A stretch of 64,000 bases of DNA. Source: Gracilibacillus oryzae (GTDB lineage: Bacteria; Bacillota; Bacilli; Bacillales; Amphibacillaceae). The notes under the pieces were generated by a model. It had not been told where the DNA came from and did no database searches. It worked only from the letters and a program-made list of their open reading frames with translations. The DNA lies in contig NZ_ML762430.1 of the NCBI RefSeq assembly GCF_009498735.1, positions 57,947 through 121,946 of the forward strand. The letters run 5' to 3'. The translations under genes were made by a program, and so were the position numbers. Of this stretch, positions 9,552 through 18,131 are shown piece by piece; position 1 is the stretch's first letter, and the number at the start of each line of letters is the position of its first letter.

Positions 9552-9954
9552 CCTATCAAAACTAAGCATGCGCTCTTCGTTTTGATAGGTAGATCAGTTT
9601 TTCCTATCAAAACTAAGCATGCGTCTCATCGTTTTGATAGTTAGACCATCTTTTCCTATCAAAACTAAGCCAGTGGCTCATCGTTTTGATAGGTAGACCA
9701 TCTTTTCCTATCAAAACTAAGCGTGCGGTTCACCGTTATAATAGTTAGACGAGCTTTACCTATCAAAACTAAGCGTGCGGTTCATCGTTATGATAGTTAG
9801 ATCAGCTTATCCTATCAAAACTAAGTGTGCGGTTCATCATTTTGATAGTTAGATCAGCTTATCCTATCAAAACTAAGCGTGCGATTCGTAGTTATGATAG
9901 TTAGACCATTCTATCCTATCAAAAATATCCATGCTGCCCTGCATTATGATAGGT
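9552..9954. repeat. Array A of the 52-bp palindromic tandem repeat (8 units)
   Basis: Units start at 9552 (51 bp), 9603, 9655, 9707, 9759, 9811, 9863 and 9915, all but the first spaced exactly 52 bp. Each has CCTATCAAAAC, a variable 17-nt centre, GTTTTGATAG or a one-base variant, and a TTAGAC-type linker. The two arms of each unit are inverted repeats, so each can form a hairpin. The last unit is the most diverged. No coding frame is seen. Confidence 0.9.
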
Positions 9955-9981
9955 AAAAAATTAAACCCAGGAAACAGAAAG

Positions 9982-10011
9982 AGAGCAACGCTGAATTATC
10001 AGCATTGCTCT
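9982..10011 (-). terminator. Terminator-like hairpin after the AraC gene
   Basis: AGAGCAACGCTGA (9982-9994) and TCAGCATTGCTCT (9999-10011) pair with one mismatch around a 4-nt loop. On the minus strand the hairpin is followed by a pyrimidine-rich stretch. It lies just past the stop of the gene at 10022-10885. Confidence 0.55.
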
Positions 10012-10021
10012 TCATTAGGTT

Positions 10022-10885
10022 TTATTTTTTCCGAACAGGAAGCCAAACTTCACTATAAGCGTAATCCTTCTTTTCTGGATCCATTTTTGTAAAAGAAAAA
10101 GCAGGGGCATTAATGACTTCATAATCAGAAGATGGCAGCCATTCAGAATAAGTTCTTGCCATTGTCTCTTGTAATGTGGATGGAAAAGGTCCTTCGTTTG
10201 GGAATATTGCCCATGTACAGGCACTAACTGGCACGCTATCTAACTGATCACTTACTTGGTCTTTTGTCGTCAACACCCCAATCAAGTGTGTTAAATCACC
10301 TTCTTCTTTCATAAAGTTCTCATCCGCATCATAGGAAGCATTCACAATTTCGTATGGCTCTATATTCTGAAGGGAATGCATTTCTGCTTTTTGTTCCTCT
10401 GTAATGCTCTTGGCAAGCTTCACGATTTCATTATTCACACCTTCAAACTGCATTGGTACACGTTTACTGACCCCAACTAAATGAAATGCTGGTTTTTCTT
10501 CTATTCTAAATTCCATTGTCTTTCCTCCTTTAACAGTGATCACAAATGAAAGTTTGGGAAACGATTTGCTTATCCCTGTTTTGATGACCTCTGAAGGCAG
10601 AAAGCCGCTCCATTTCTTAAAGGCGCGGGAGAAGCCGTCCACTGATTGATAACCATATTGAAATGCCACATCTGTCACTCTTTCTCCACGCAATAAATCT
10701 TTATTTGCTTCCGACAATTTTCTGTTTTTTATATATTCACTAAGGGTTAATCCTGACAGGTAAAAAAATATTTTTCGAAAATGATAGTCTGAAACTCCGG
10801 CATATTCAGAAATTTCTTCAAGCGATAATTCCTCGGTTAAATGCTCTTCAATATAGTCAATAACAAGGTTTAGTTCCTTTAACAC
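10022..10885 (-). CDS. AraC-family regulator with GyrI-like effector domain
   Basis: The 287-aa protein has an N-terminal pair of helix-turn-helices (EEISEYAGVSDYHFRKIF and VTDVAFQYGYQSVDGFSRAF, about residues 23-81), then from about residue 122 a GyrI-like ligand domain starting MEFRIEEKPAFHLVGVSKRV. Such AraC/Rob-type proteins bind small hydrophobic or cationic compounds and activate efflux or stress genes. GTG start follows AAAGGAGGG. The intergenic region toward 11038 holds no further gene. Confidence 0.85.
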   Translation of the reverse strand: MLKELNLVIDYIEEHLTEELSLEEISEYAGVSDYHFRKIFFYLSGLTLSEYIKNRKLSEANKDLLRGERVTDVAFQYGYQSVDGFSRAFKKWSGFLPSEVIKTGISKSFPKLSFVITVKGGKTMEFRIEEKPAFHLVGVSKRVPMQFEGVNNEIVKLAKSITEEQKAEMHSLQNIEPYEIVNASYDADENFMKEEGDLTHLIGVLTTKDQVSDQLDSVPVSACTWAIFPNEGPFPSTLQETMARTYSEWLPSSDYEVINAPAFSFTKMDPEKKDYAYSEVWLPVRKK

Positions 10886-11037
10886 GCGATCCCTCCTTTC
10901 ATGACTTTATCTTAGCACAGCCGGTTCAAGAATACTCGACATTTTTAATATAAGATATATCGACTATGCGGTATAACTTCAGGTTATATCAATATTATTT
11001 TTCGGTATTTCTCTTCCCCATATTTTTCCCCTACAAT

Positions 11038-11858
11038 TTAAGTATCAAAACCCAATTTCAATTTGTCTAATTTGTTTTTATCAGGTGCATACAAATACAT
11101 TTCCCGTTTAAGAGGAGTATCTTTCAATGGCACAAATACCACACCTCGATAATCAATTTTTTCAACCATGATGGACGGGAGATAAGATATGCCCTGGCCT
11201 TGAGCTATAAATCCAATGATCGCATGATATCAGGTAGGGGCCTTGCATCCTTTTCCATTAATCGTCTGATTTTTTGATATAAGGGGGTTGTATTTGGCGG
11301 CAGCAATTGTGTGTATTGAAAACAGTCTGTGATCGAAACATGATCCAGTTCTGCCAGTTGGTGATTGACTGGTACGGCTGCATAAAAATTGTCACTAAAA
11401 AGAAAGGTGGAATACAGTCCTTTTTGATGTGGATGATCCTGAATGATTGCTGCATCAATCTCCCTTGATTTTAGTAATGGTAATAAGTCAATTGTATCAT
11501 CTTTAAGTTGGGTCAGTTTGATCTGAAAGAGATTTTGGTCTTTGATGTAATCAGCAAAATAATAAGAAGCGAGAAGCGGGTCACTTCCCATTCTTACGAC
11601 TTGATCATTCATATGTTTTTTTAGTTGATATTTTAGCTGGTAAATAATTGGTTCAATATCGTTATATAATTGCTGGCCTTTGTCTGTTAAGCTGATTCCT
11701 TTGGACATACGAACAAAGAGCGGGAATCCTAATGTTTCTTCTAATTTTTTCATCTGTTTACTTACGGCAGGCTGAGAAACAAATAGTTTATTTGCAGCAC
11801 TGGATATACTTTTTTCCTTTGCTACAAGTAGAAAATATTCCAACTTTTGCAGGTTCAT
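11038..11858 (-). pseudogene. LysR-family regulator with C-terminal frameshift
   Basis: The first 217 residues are a normal LysR protein: the DNA-binding helix-turn-helix SISSAANKLFVSQPAVSKQM (residues 17-36) and the start of the substrate domain. The frame then stops at 11205 after DIMRSLDL. The missing C-terminus is readable in another frame down to TAA at 11038-11040, beginning GFIAQGQGISYLPS and ending KLGFDT. Around the junction (about 11210) some residues also seem missing. It is divergent from the SMR pair, 38 bases apart, and was presumably its regulator. Confidence 0.75.
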
Positions 11859-11896
11859 CTATTTTCACATCCTTATTCATTTTAGGAGGAATTGTA

Positions 11897-12247
11897 ATGT
11901 TACGATACTATATTCTGTTAAGTTTATCTATTATTCTCGAGATTTTTGGGGCTTCTTTTATGAAAATATCATAAGGATTTACCCAATTAGGCGCAACTAT
12001 CATTGTTATTGCTTCCTACAGCATAGCATTGGCGTTGTACATCTTGCTAACAAAACAACAGGAGCTAGGCATTGTGAACGCATTATGGGCAGGAGGAGGA
12101 ACTGTCTTAGTTTCGATCTCAGGAATTTTCTTATTTCAGGAGTCCATCTCATTGCTTAAATTAATCGGTATTTTATGTATTGTCTTGGGAGTCGTGGGAT
12201 TAAACATACCTAAACAGGAAAACAAACCAGGAAAGGCGGTATCATAA
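11897..12247 (+). pseudogene. SMR-type drug exporter subunit with internal stop
   Basis: Small multidrug resistance proteins are four-helix exporters that pair as heterodimers. ATG 11897 follows TTAGGAGGA. The reading YILLSLSIILEIFGASFMKIS carries the conserved membrane-embedded Glu of helix 1, then hits TAA at 11972-11974 where the family has Glu or Asp, and continues in the same frame with GFTQLGATI and ALWAGGGTVLVSISG to 12247. One nonsense change truncates it to 25 residues. Confidence 0.8.
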
Positions 12248-12562
12248 ATGGGCTATCTTTTTCTGACAATCAGCTTAGTTTTTGCTGTGATTGGTAATAT
12301 GTCCGTCAAATTATCACAAGGATTCCAAAGGCGATTGCCAAGTGTCGGCGTATTTCTTTTCTACGGCTTTTGTATCTATTTTCTAACGTTGAGCATTCAG
12401 CATATAGAAGTAAGTGTAGCTTATGCTATCTGGTCTGGTGTAACAATTATGGCGACAACAGTTATCGGTATTCTGTTTTTTAATGAAAAGATAAATATGC
12501 GTAAACTCTCATCAATTGTCATCATCTTAGTTGGAGTATTGGTTCTTCATCTGCAAAGCTAA
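12248..12562 (+). CDS. SMR-type drug exporter subunit
   Basis: The 104-aa protein has four hydrophobic helices and SMR features such as SVAYAIWSGVTIMATTVIG (Trp and Gly of helix 3). It begins directly after the TAA of the preceding subunit, the arrangement of paired SMR genes such as ykkCD or ebrAB. In helix 1 the usual membrane Glu is not seen: the corresponding MGYLFLTISLVFAVIGNMSV has none, as in the non-canonical partner of heterodimers. With its partner broken it may have lost function. Confidence 0.8.
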   Translation: MGYLFLTISLVFAVIGNMSVKLSQGFQRRLPSVGVFLFYGFCIYFLTLSIQHIEVSVAYAIWSGVTIMATTVIGILFFNEKINMRKLSSIVIILVGVLVLHLQS

Positions 12563-12636
12563 AACCGGCACCTTCTGACGCGGGTTATGGTAAAATTTAT
12601 ATACAATGATTAGCAGATAATTTGTGGAGGGATCTT

Positions 12637-13194
12637 ATGGAGATTGAAAAAATATACGGTGATTTGCCCGTATTGGAAACAGACCGGCTCATTCTTAGAA
12701 AAGTTACTTTAGAAGATGTAGAAGATATGTTTTATTATGCTTCTAATGATGATGTATCAAAATATGTTACATGGGATACCCACAAAACAATTGCCGATGC
12801 AAAGGGTTTTGTGGAATTTATTTTGCAGAGATATGAAAACAAGCAAGTTGCTCCATGGGGAATTGAGTATAAAGACAATGGAAAATTCATTGGGACGGTT
12901 GATTTTGTCTGGTGGGAACCACTGCAGCGAACAGCCGAAATAGGCTATGTTATCTCTAAGGATTACTGGGGACAAGGAATAACCACAGAAGCAGCAAGAG
13001 AAATAATACAATTCGGTTTCGAAAATATGGACTTAGTTCGCATCCAGGCAAGATGCCTGACAGAAAACATTGGTTCAGGAAGAGTAATGGAAAAAGCGGG
13101 AATGACTTTTGAAGGTGTTTTACGAAAAGCTTTAGTCATGAAAGGAGAACATCATGATATCAAGATGTATTCAATCTTGAGGGAAGAGTTGTAG
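12637..13194 (+). CDS. RimJ/RimL-type N-acetyltransferase
   Basis: The 185-aa protein starts MEIEKIYGDLPVLETDRLIL and contains GYVISKDYWGQGITTEAARE as acetyl-CoA loop and NIGSGRVMEKAGM, all standard for the family. ATG 12637 follows GGAGG; a TTG further upstream would include that site. It stands alone, with a gap before the ASCH gene. Confidence 0.8.
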   Translation: MEIEKIYGDLPVLETDRLILRKVTLEDVEDMFYYASNDDVSKYVTWDTHKTIADAKGFVEFILQRYENKQVAPWGIEYKDNGKFIGTVDFVWWEPLQRTAEIGYVISKDYWGQGITTEAAREIIQFGFENMDLVRIQARCLTENIGSGRVMEKAGMTFEGVLRKALVMKGEHHDIKMYSILREEL

Positions 13195-13321
13195 TAAGCT
13201 GGTAAATCTGCAGATATTAACATGACAGTTTATTAGATTTCACTAATACGCCGAAATTGCTAAAAGGATGATTTTACTTTTTACGGAATGAGAAAATACA
13301 AGGACTAATAAGGAGGATATA

Positions 13322-13678
13322 ATGAAGCATAACATGGGGTTATATGAAACTCCTTTTAATTCAATAAAAACAGGTAAAAAAATTGTGGAAGTAAGGTTAA
13401 ATGATGAGATAAGAAGAAAAGTCAGAATAGGAGATAACATAACATTCACAAAACTTTCCGGCAGTAAAGAGACATTAACGGTTGAAGTGACTGAATTAAG
13501 GGAATTTCCCACCTTCAGAGAAATGTATAAAAGTATCCCTGCAAAAGATTTCGATGCAGTTGGTGGTTCGATTGATGAAATGGTGCAACAGACTTATCAG
13601 ATATATTCTCCGGAGCAAGAAAAGGAATGGGGCACACTAGCCATTAATATAAGGGTAATTAGTTTATCACAGCACTAA
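13322..13678 (+). CDS. ASCH domain protein
   Basis: The 118-aa protein has the ASCH beta-barrel signature: LYETPFNSIKTGKKIVEVRL near the N-terminus, then RRKVRIGDNITFTKL. ASCH domains are related to PUA and are thought to bind RNA or modified nucleotides. ATG 13322 follows AGGAGG. Its last six or so codons and its TAA lie inside a dispersed repeat (13663-13822), so the native C-terminus appears to have been replaced by repeat sequence. Confidence 0.8.
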   Translation: MKHNMGLYETPFNSIKTGKKIVEVRLNDEIRRKVRIGDNITFTKLSGSKETLTVEVTELREFPTFREMYKSIPAKDFDAVGGSIDEMVQQTYQIYSPEQEKEWGTLAINIRVISLSQH

Positions 13679-13822
13679 CCGTCTGTAATTACCCTAAACG
13701 AAAAGTTGCGGGTAACACGAAAATGGTAAATAAGGGGTAACAGACGCTAAGCATTCTGATAAGTTCCGCTAATGATCAATAGGGGATATAAAAACCCCCC
13801 ACTGATCAAAGTCTCACTTTAT
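13663..13822. repeat. Two-hairpin dispersed repeat, copy 1
   Basis: About 160 bp beginning TTTATCACAGCACTAACCG and ending CACTGATCAAAGTCTCACTT. It has an outer hairpin CGTCTGT...ACAGACG, then the conserved CTAAGCATTCTGATAAG, then a second hairpin with TGATCA at both ends and G-run/C-run arms. Copies 2 (22303) and 3 (53054) share this order. This copy overlaps the end of the ASCH gene. Confidence 0.85.
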
Positions 13823-13842
13823 TTTAAAATGGAGGTACTCCA

Positions 13843-14145
13843 ATGATCAGTTGGTCTACTTTATTTCATCCTATTGCCCTGGATCTTTTAATCATTCCAG
13901 TTGCTGTTGTGCTAGGAATTGTATTAGCACTAATCACCAAAAAAGTCTTGATAGGATTTCTCTCTACAATTTTTTCCTTTATTTTGTTCAACATCTGGTT
14001 TTGGGGATATTTCTATAAATCAGGGAGTTATGGTGTGAAATTATCATTAAATGATATGATCATTTATTTCATGTTTGCTGGAATAACTCTCATTATTTCC
14101 AAAGCTTTACTTTATCGAAAGAGTATCAAAAGCAAGAACAGCTAA
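13843..14145 (+). CDS. Small integral membrane protein
   Basis: The 100-aa protein has three clear hydrophobic spans (about residues 9-30, 35-56 and 70-89) and a basic C-terminus RKSIKSKNS. ATG 13843 follows GGAGG. It opens a run of three membrane-protein genes (to 15443) that may be related in function. I do not recognise the family. Confidence 0.6.
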   Translation: MISWSTLFHPIALDLLIIPVAVVLGIVLALITKKVLIGFLSTIFSFILFNIWFWGYFYKSGSYGVKLSLNDMIIYFMFAGITLIISKALLYRKSIKSKNS

Positions 14146-14232
14146 GGATCGAAATTTTTAAATCACCTCCCATAATTGGAATATTGTGTTATTATATAAG
14201 TGTAAAAATCTTACGAAAAAGCAGGGAGAATA

Positions 14233-14895
14233 ATGATAAAAAGCAAAGTGTTCTTTATTAGTTCTTTGACAATATTCCTGATATGCATGTGTTTATATTT
14301 TCCTTTTCCTAATAACACAATATCAAAAGCTACTGCTTCATTTATGACATTTCCTGTCTCCAATCAAGAAGGTGTGGTGATTTTAGGTCTTATCGGATCT
14401 ATTCTATTCTTTATTGCCTTGAATTTACTTTGGCGAAGTTTAAATAAATTTCGCTTTCCTGCTTTAATTGCGGCTGTCCTCATCTATACTTTTTTACCAA
14501 GTTTTCTAATTGATCTCTACCAGGGAACGATCGCAAATGGCATTTATGCAGTGGCTTATGATGGGGATGGAACATGTCGCTTTGACAATGTGAGTGAAGA
14601 GACAGCTGATATGGAATGTGATCTGTTGCTTCATAATCGAAGCGATGAAACAATATCGTTTCACCTGGGTATAATCGATTCGTCTATTAGTTACAGGGAA
14701 GAAAACATAGACTCACCATTAAAGAACCTGAACGAGAGTCCTTACCAAATTACGATTGAAGCTAATCAAAAAAAATCCGTGCATTTACAAGAATTGCTTG
14801 ATATATCCGGACTTTCTATAGGTTTTGATGGAGCAGAGTGGAATTATATTAATCTTAAGTTAATTGATGATGGTAACAACTCAAGAATTTTGTAA
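14233..14895 (+). CDS. Membrane-anchored protein with extracytoplasmic domain
   Basis: The 220-aa protein has three N-terminal hydrophobic segments (about 5-25, 51-69 and 78-96) followed by a soluble region with CRFDNVSEETADMECDLLL and later beta-strand-like segments that probably faces outward. The two Cys residues in that segment could form a disulfide. ATG 14233 follows AGGGAGAA. The next gene starts 14 bases later, suggesting an operon. The function is unknown. Confidence 0.55.
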   Translation: MIKSKVFFISSLTIFLICMCLYFPFPNNTISKATASFMTFPVSNQEGVVILGLIGSILFFIALNLLWRSLNKFRFPALIAAVLIYTFLPSFLIDLYQGTIANGIYAVAYDGDGTCRFDNVSEETADMECDLLLHNRSDETISFHLGIIDSSISYREENIDSPLKNLNESPYQITIEANQKKSVHLQELLDISGLSIGFDGAEWNYINLKLIDDGNNSRIL

Positions 14896-14909
14896 ATAGG
14901 AGTGATAAG

Positions 14910-15443
14910 ATGGTGAAGTTATCAAATATGGCAGCATTCTATGCCATATTAGGATGTATGGGAATTGCAGCATACTCACTATATTCCAACCTGAATCACA
15001 CATGGTTAATCGCACCACCGACGTACATTTTGCTTTTGATCAGTCTTGTTGCACTTATTTTTGGATTTGTAGGCTGGCAGGATAAGAGGAATTGGCAGAC
15101 AAAGACAAGAAGCTGGTTCACCGTTATTCTCTCGTCCCTTACAACAATTGCTCTTTTCCTCGCTGTTTCCTTCACTGCCTTCTTTTCGATTGGTGAAAGT
15201 AAACAGATCTCGTCGGTACGTTCACCAGATAATCAATATACCATTGATTTCTATCAAATTGACCCAGGGGCCACAGGATCAGTTGGAGTCAGAGGAGAAA
15301 TTAATGGACCACTATGGTTTAAAAAACATATTTATTATCAAGATGAGATAGAGCAAGTGGATGTGGAGTGGGAAAATAACCACACGGTATCAATCAATGA
15401 TCATGTACTTGATTTAAACAGTGGAGATACACTTGGCTATTAG
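14910..15443 (+). CDS. DUF5412-like membrane protein
   Basis: The 177-aa protein has three N-terminal helices and then an extracytoplasmic region SPDNQYTIDFYQIDPGATG with GPLWFKKHIYYQ, a pattern I associate with the DUF5412 family of Bacilli. The role is unknown. ATG 14910 follows AGGAGTG. It probably shares a transcript with 14233-14895. After its stop about 160 bases contain no convincing gene. Confidence 0.6.
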   Translation: MVKLSNMAAFYAILGCMGIAAYSLYSNLNHTWLIAPPTYILLLISLVALIFGFVGWQDKRNWQTKTRSWFTVILSSLTTIALFLAVSFTAFFSIGESKQISSVRSPDNQYTIDFYQIDPGATGSVGVRGEINGPLWFKKHIYYQDEIEQVDVEWENNHTVSINDHVLDLNSGDTLGY

Positions 15444-15603
15444 GCATTTTTCGATCAACCAATCTTGAAAAAGAGAGGATGATGAGATTGTCGAAAGCAA
15501 GGTGGATACGGAAACAAAGGATGTTCTGTTGAGGGATTTTTTCCTTACTGTATACAAAAGTGTAACAAATAAAATTGCCGATGTTGTCATTAAATGAAGG
15601 AAG

Positions 15604-15640
15604 GAAAGTGGCATCCCTAATCACATGGAGATGCCACTTT
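15604..15640. terminator. Rho-independent terminator
   Basis: AAGTGGCATC (15604-15613) and GATGCCACTT (15628-15637) form a perfect stem followed by T residues. It separates the membrane-protein run from the convergent GNAT gene and could serve either direction. Confidence 0.75.
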
Positions 15641-15649
15641 TTATCCTTA

Positions 15650-16171
15650 TCAATCTATCAATAGTTGATATGCCTTCCTTTCCCCATGGGTATAGCCAAA
15701 GTGAATCATTCCTCTGTAAGTAAACCCAGTCGCGAAAATTACTTTTTCCATTAGATGATTTTTAGGATAGGTATCAATGCGGATATCTTTGTAGTCAAGA
15801 TTACGGGCAAGTACAATTAAGTCATGCAGCAGCATTTTTGATATGCCTTTGCCACGGTGATGCTGATCTACCGCAATACGGTGGATGGCCACGTAATGAG
15901 TGGACTCACCCTGCCACATACCATCTGTCATATTTTCGTAGGCATGATCTGGTCCTGGTATAAGCGTGCCATAACCTACAATCTTCTGATCATCCTTCAA
16001 TACATAAGCAAAATCATTTTGGATATCGTTTTGGACAGTGTCAAGGTTAGGTCCATGCCCATTCTGCCACTGTGGTGATCCTTGCTCTTTTAGATAGGCA
16101 ATGCCGTCATTTAATATTTTCATAATTGCTTCCGTGTCGGCTGCCCGTGCTTTTCGGGTGTATGTCGTCAT
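15650..16171 (-). CDS. GNAT family N-acetyltransferase
   Basis: The 173-aa protein has a TTYTRKARAADTEAIMKILN N-terminus and the acetyl-CoA segment HRIAVDQHHRGKGISKMLLH (about residues 98-117). ATG follows TGGAGGA on the minus strand. The family includes many uncharacterised enzymes; the substrate is unknown. The gene is flanked by repeat array D upstream. Confidence 0.8.
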   Translation of the reverse strand: MTTYTRKARAADTEAIMKILNDGIAYLKEQGSPQWQNGHGPNLDTVQNDIQNDFAYVLKDDQKIVGYGTLIPGPDHAYENMTDGMWQGESTHYVAIHRIAVDQHHRGKGISKMLLHDLIVLARNLDYKDIRIDTYPKNHLMEKVIFATGFTYRGMIHFGYTHGERKAYQLLID

Positions 16172-16278
16172 TTTAATCCTCCACTAAGTGATGTGTTATT
16201 TTAGCATGCCAAACTTTGAATTATCTTGCAAGAGTTTTCATTTTAACTTGATGAGATGGTACAATTTAAAGAGCAAAA

Positions 16279-16383
16279 CATCAAAAGCACCGCGAGTGAG
16301 AAAAGTTATGCATCCATGAAGGCATCATAACATCAAAAGTACCGTATTTATGCGAAGATATGCACTTATTAAAACAGCAAGCA
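16279..16383. repeat. Array D of the 52-bp repeat (2 units plus decayed third)
   Basis: CATCAAAAGCACCG begins at 16279 and CATCAAAAGTACCG at 16331, exactly 52 bp apart. GTTATGCAT in unit 1 occupies the position of GTTATGATG in array B and GTTTTGATAG in array A. A degenerate third unit may follow. Confidence 0.7.
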
Positions 16384-16429
16384 GCACCAATAAAATCCTA
16401 GTCTGAGGAATAAAATTAGAATTTATTTA

Positions 16430-16471
16430 CCTATCAAAAATCCCCCACCTCAGTCGAGATATGATAGTTAG
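16430..16471. repeat. Solitary array-A-type repeat unit
   Basis: CCTATCAAAAAT followed by a C-rich centre and ATATGATAGTTAG reproduces one unit of the 9552 array about 6.5 kb away. It sits between array D and the gene at 16627. No gene is seen in 16171-16627. Confidence 0.7.
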
Positions 16472-16626
16472 AAGCAGTCAACCTAATAAATTCATCCATC
16501 CAACTCCATCTAAGCATAAAAAAAATCACCCACACCATCTTTTTACATTTTCCAGCCAAAAGAGCTCCGCCAAAGGTTTGATTCTTCACACTAAAGGATA
16601 AACAACCAATAAGAGAGGTGTTTAAT

Positions 16627-17883
16627 ATGACAGCAGAAGTTGTGATTATGAATAAACAAGGAATGGCGCTGGCGGCAGACAGTGCGATTACAAGTGGACG
16701 CGATGATATTAAAAAAGTGTATAACACAGCAAACAAGCTTTTCTCCTTATCAGAGGAACAGGCTGTCGGCATCATGGTATATGGTTCAGCTTCTTTTATG
16801 GAGATACCATGGGAAGTGATTATCAAAGCGTATCGCAAGTACTTAGGAACACGAACATTTTCAACACTTGATCAATATTTAAAGGACTTCCTCGATTTTC
16901 TTCGGCATGATGAGCGATTCAGCAATCCCCAAACAGAAGAAGTCATTATTTATCGGACTTTCTCCCAGTTATTAAAACAAATTGGCAGGGAAGTAGAGAG
17001 TAACATTGATCAGAAGGAAGAAGAAGTAACCGACAAAACCGTTGCCGACTTGATGGAAGACCACATTGACGAAAATCTAGCAGCTTTTCAAAAAAAAGAT
17101 GGAATTATCGAAAATCTGAACTTCGATCAATTCAAAAAGAAATACTATCCAGTAGTCAATGAACTAATCGAAGAATTGATTTCTTTCCAAGTGTCGGAAC
17201 ATTTAGAAGAAAAAATGACCCAACTTGCCTACCATGCTGCCCGATCAGACCACTTCAGCACTGGAAGCACAGGCTTAGTGTTCGCAGGGTTTGGGGAAAA
17301 TGATTTATTTCCTCGGTTATTAAATTATCGGCTGGAAGGTTTTATTCTCGGCAAATTGAAATATAAGAAAGAACTGGAAAAACAGATCAGTTATACTAAT
17401 CAGCAGGCGGATGGAACAGCAGCAGTTGTCCCTTTCGCCCAAAGTGAAATGATCGATTCCTTTATGGGAGGAATTGAGCCAGATATGCAGGATGCTATTT
17501 TTAATATCATTCAAGAAGTTCTGACAGAATATCCTGCAGAGATACAAAAACATATAAAAGATGTCACATTTTCTGATAAACATGTTTCAGACATCGAGAA
17601 ACTGGGTAAAGATGTATACCAGTCTATCCAAGAAGCTGTATGGGAATATAAGCAAAGTCATTATATTAACCCGCTTCTTGGTATCGTAAGATCTTTGCCA
17701 AAAGAAGACCTGGCAGATATGGCGGAAACACTGATTAATCTGACTTCATTCAAAAGAAGGGTGAGCAGAGCTACAGAATCAGTAGGCCCTCCTATTGATG
17801 TCGCCCTCATTTCTAAAGGGGACGGGTTTGTATGGAGAAAAAGGAAAAATTTTGTTAACCAGGAACTGAACGCCAGACTTTAA
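16627..17883 (+). CDS. Proteasome/HslV-like Ntn-hydrolase candidate
   Basis: The 418-aa protein is not a family I can name. Its N-terminus after Met removal is TAEVVIMNKQGMALAADSAI, giving Thr1 and Asp17, and NKLFSL supplies a Lys at position 36 where beta subunits have Lys33. These are the catalytic residues of proteasome beta subunits and HslV. A later GLVFAGFGENDLFP segment resembles an inner strand of that fold. The rest is helical and charged, much longer than HslV. ATG 16627 follows AGAGAGGTG; an upstream GTG (16618) would hide the Thr. A 53-aa gene follows 19 bases later. Confidence 0.55.
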   Translation: MTAEVVIMNKQGMALAADSAITSGRDDIKKVYNTANKLFSLSEEQAVGIMVYGSASFMEIPWEVIIKAYRKYLGTRTFSTLDQYLKDFLDFLRHDERFSNPQTEEVIIYRTFSQLLKQIGREVESNIDQKEEEVTDKTVADLMEDHIDENLAAFQKKDGIIENLNFDQFKKKYYPVVNELIEELISFQVSEHLEEKMTQLAYHAARSDHFSTGSTGLVFAGFGENDLFPRLLNYRLEGFILGKLKYKKELEKQISYTNQQADGTAAVVPFAQSEMIDSFMGGIEPDMQDAIFNIIQEVLTEYPAEIQKHIKDVTFSDKHVSDIEKLGKDVYQSIQEAVWEYKQSHYINPLLGIVRSLPKEDLADMAETLINLTSFKRRVSRATESVGPPIDVALISKGDGFVWRKRKNFVNQELNARL

Positions 17884-17902
17884 TGGAGAAAGGGTGATAT
17901 CA

Positions 17903-18064
17903 GTGGTGTTAAAAGAGCCAAGAGATAAAAAGCGATTTTTTAACTTATCGGAAGAAGACCAGATAGATTTTACCTTAGAAGAGAAGGAAAAAGCAGAAAA
18001 AGAAAAACTAGCAAAGAAAGTTTTTCAAGATGTTGCTAAAAAATATAATGGGAACAAAAAATAA
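17903..18064 (+). CDS. Small charged protein downstream of the Ntn-like gene
   Basis: The 53-aa Lys/Glu-rich product starts at GTG 17903 behind AAAGGG and contains RFFNLSEEDQIDFTLEEKEK followed by a helix of alternating charge. Its tight spacing after the Ntn-hydrolase-like gene suggests co-expression and possibly a partner or regulator, which is inference. I recognise no family. Confidence 0.55.
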   Translation: MVLKEPRDKKRFFNLSEEDQIDFTLEEKEKAEKEKLAKKVFQDVAKKYNGNKK

Positions 18065-18131
18065 ATGTTTATCGTTAATCTATAGTGGTAAACAAGTAAT
18101 GTAAGATAAATTTCCAAGGAGGTAGATTTAA

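Noticed and set aside
9552..9954. CRISPR array
   Set aside because: The unit is 52 bp with arms that vary from copy to copy, no identical repeat of 24 bases or more recurs, the centres are short and there is no cas gene.
11859..11896. Guanidine (ykkC-type) riboswitch before the SMR pair
   Set aside because: Only 38 bases separate the SMR start from the LysR gene, too little for such a riboswitch.
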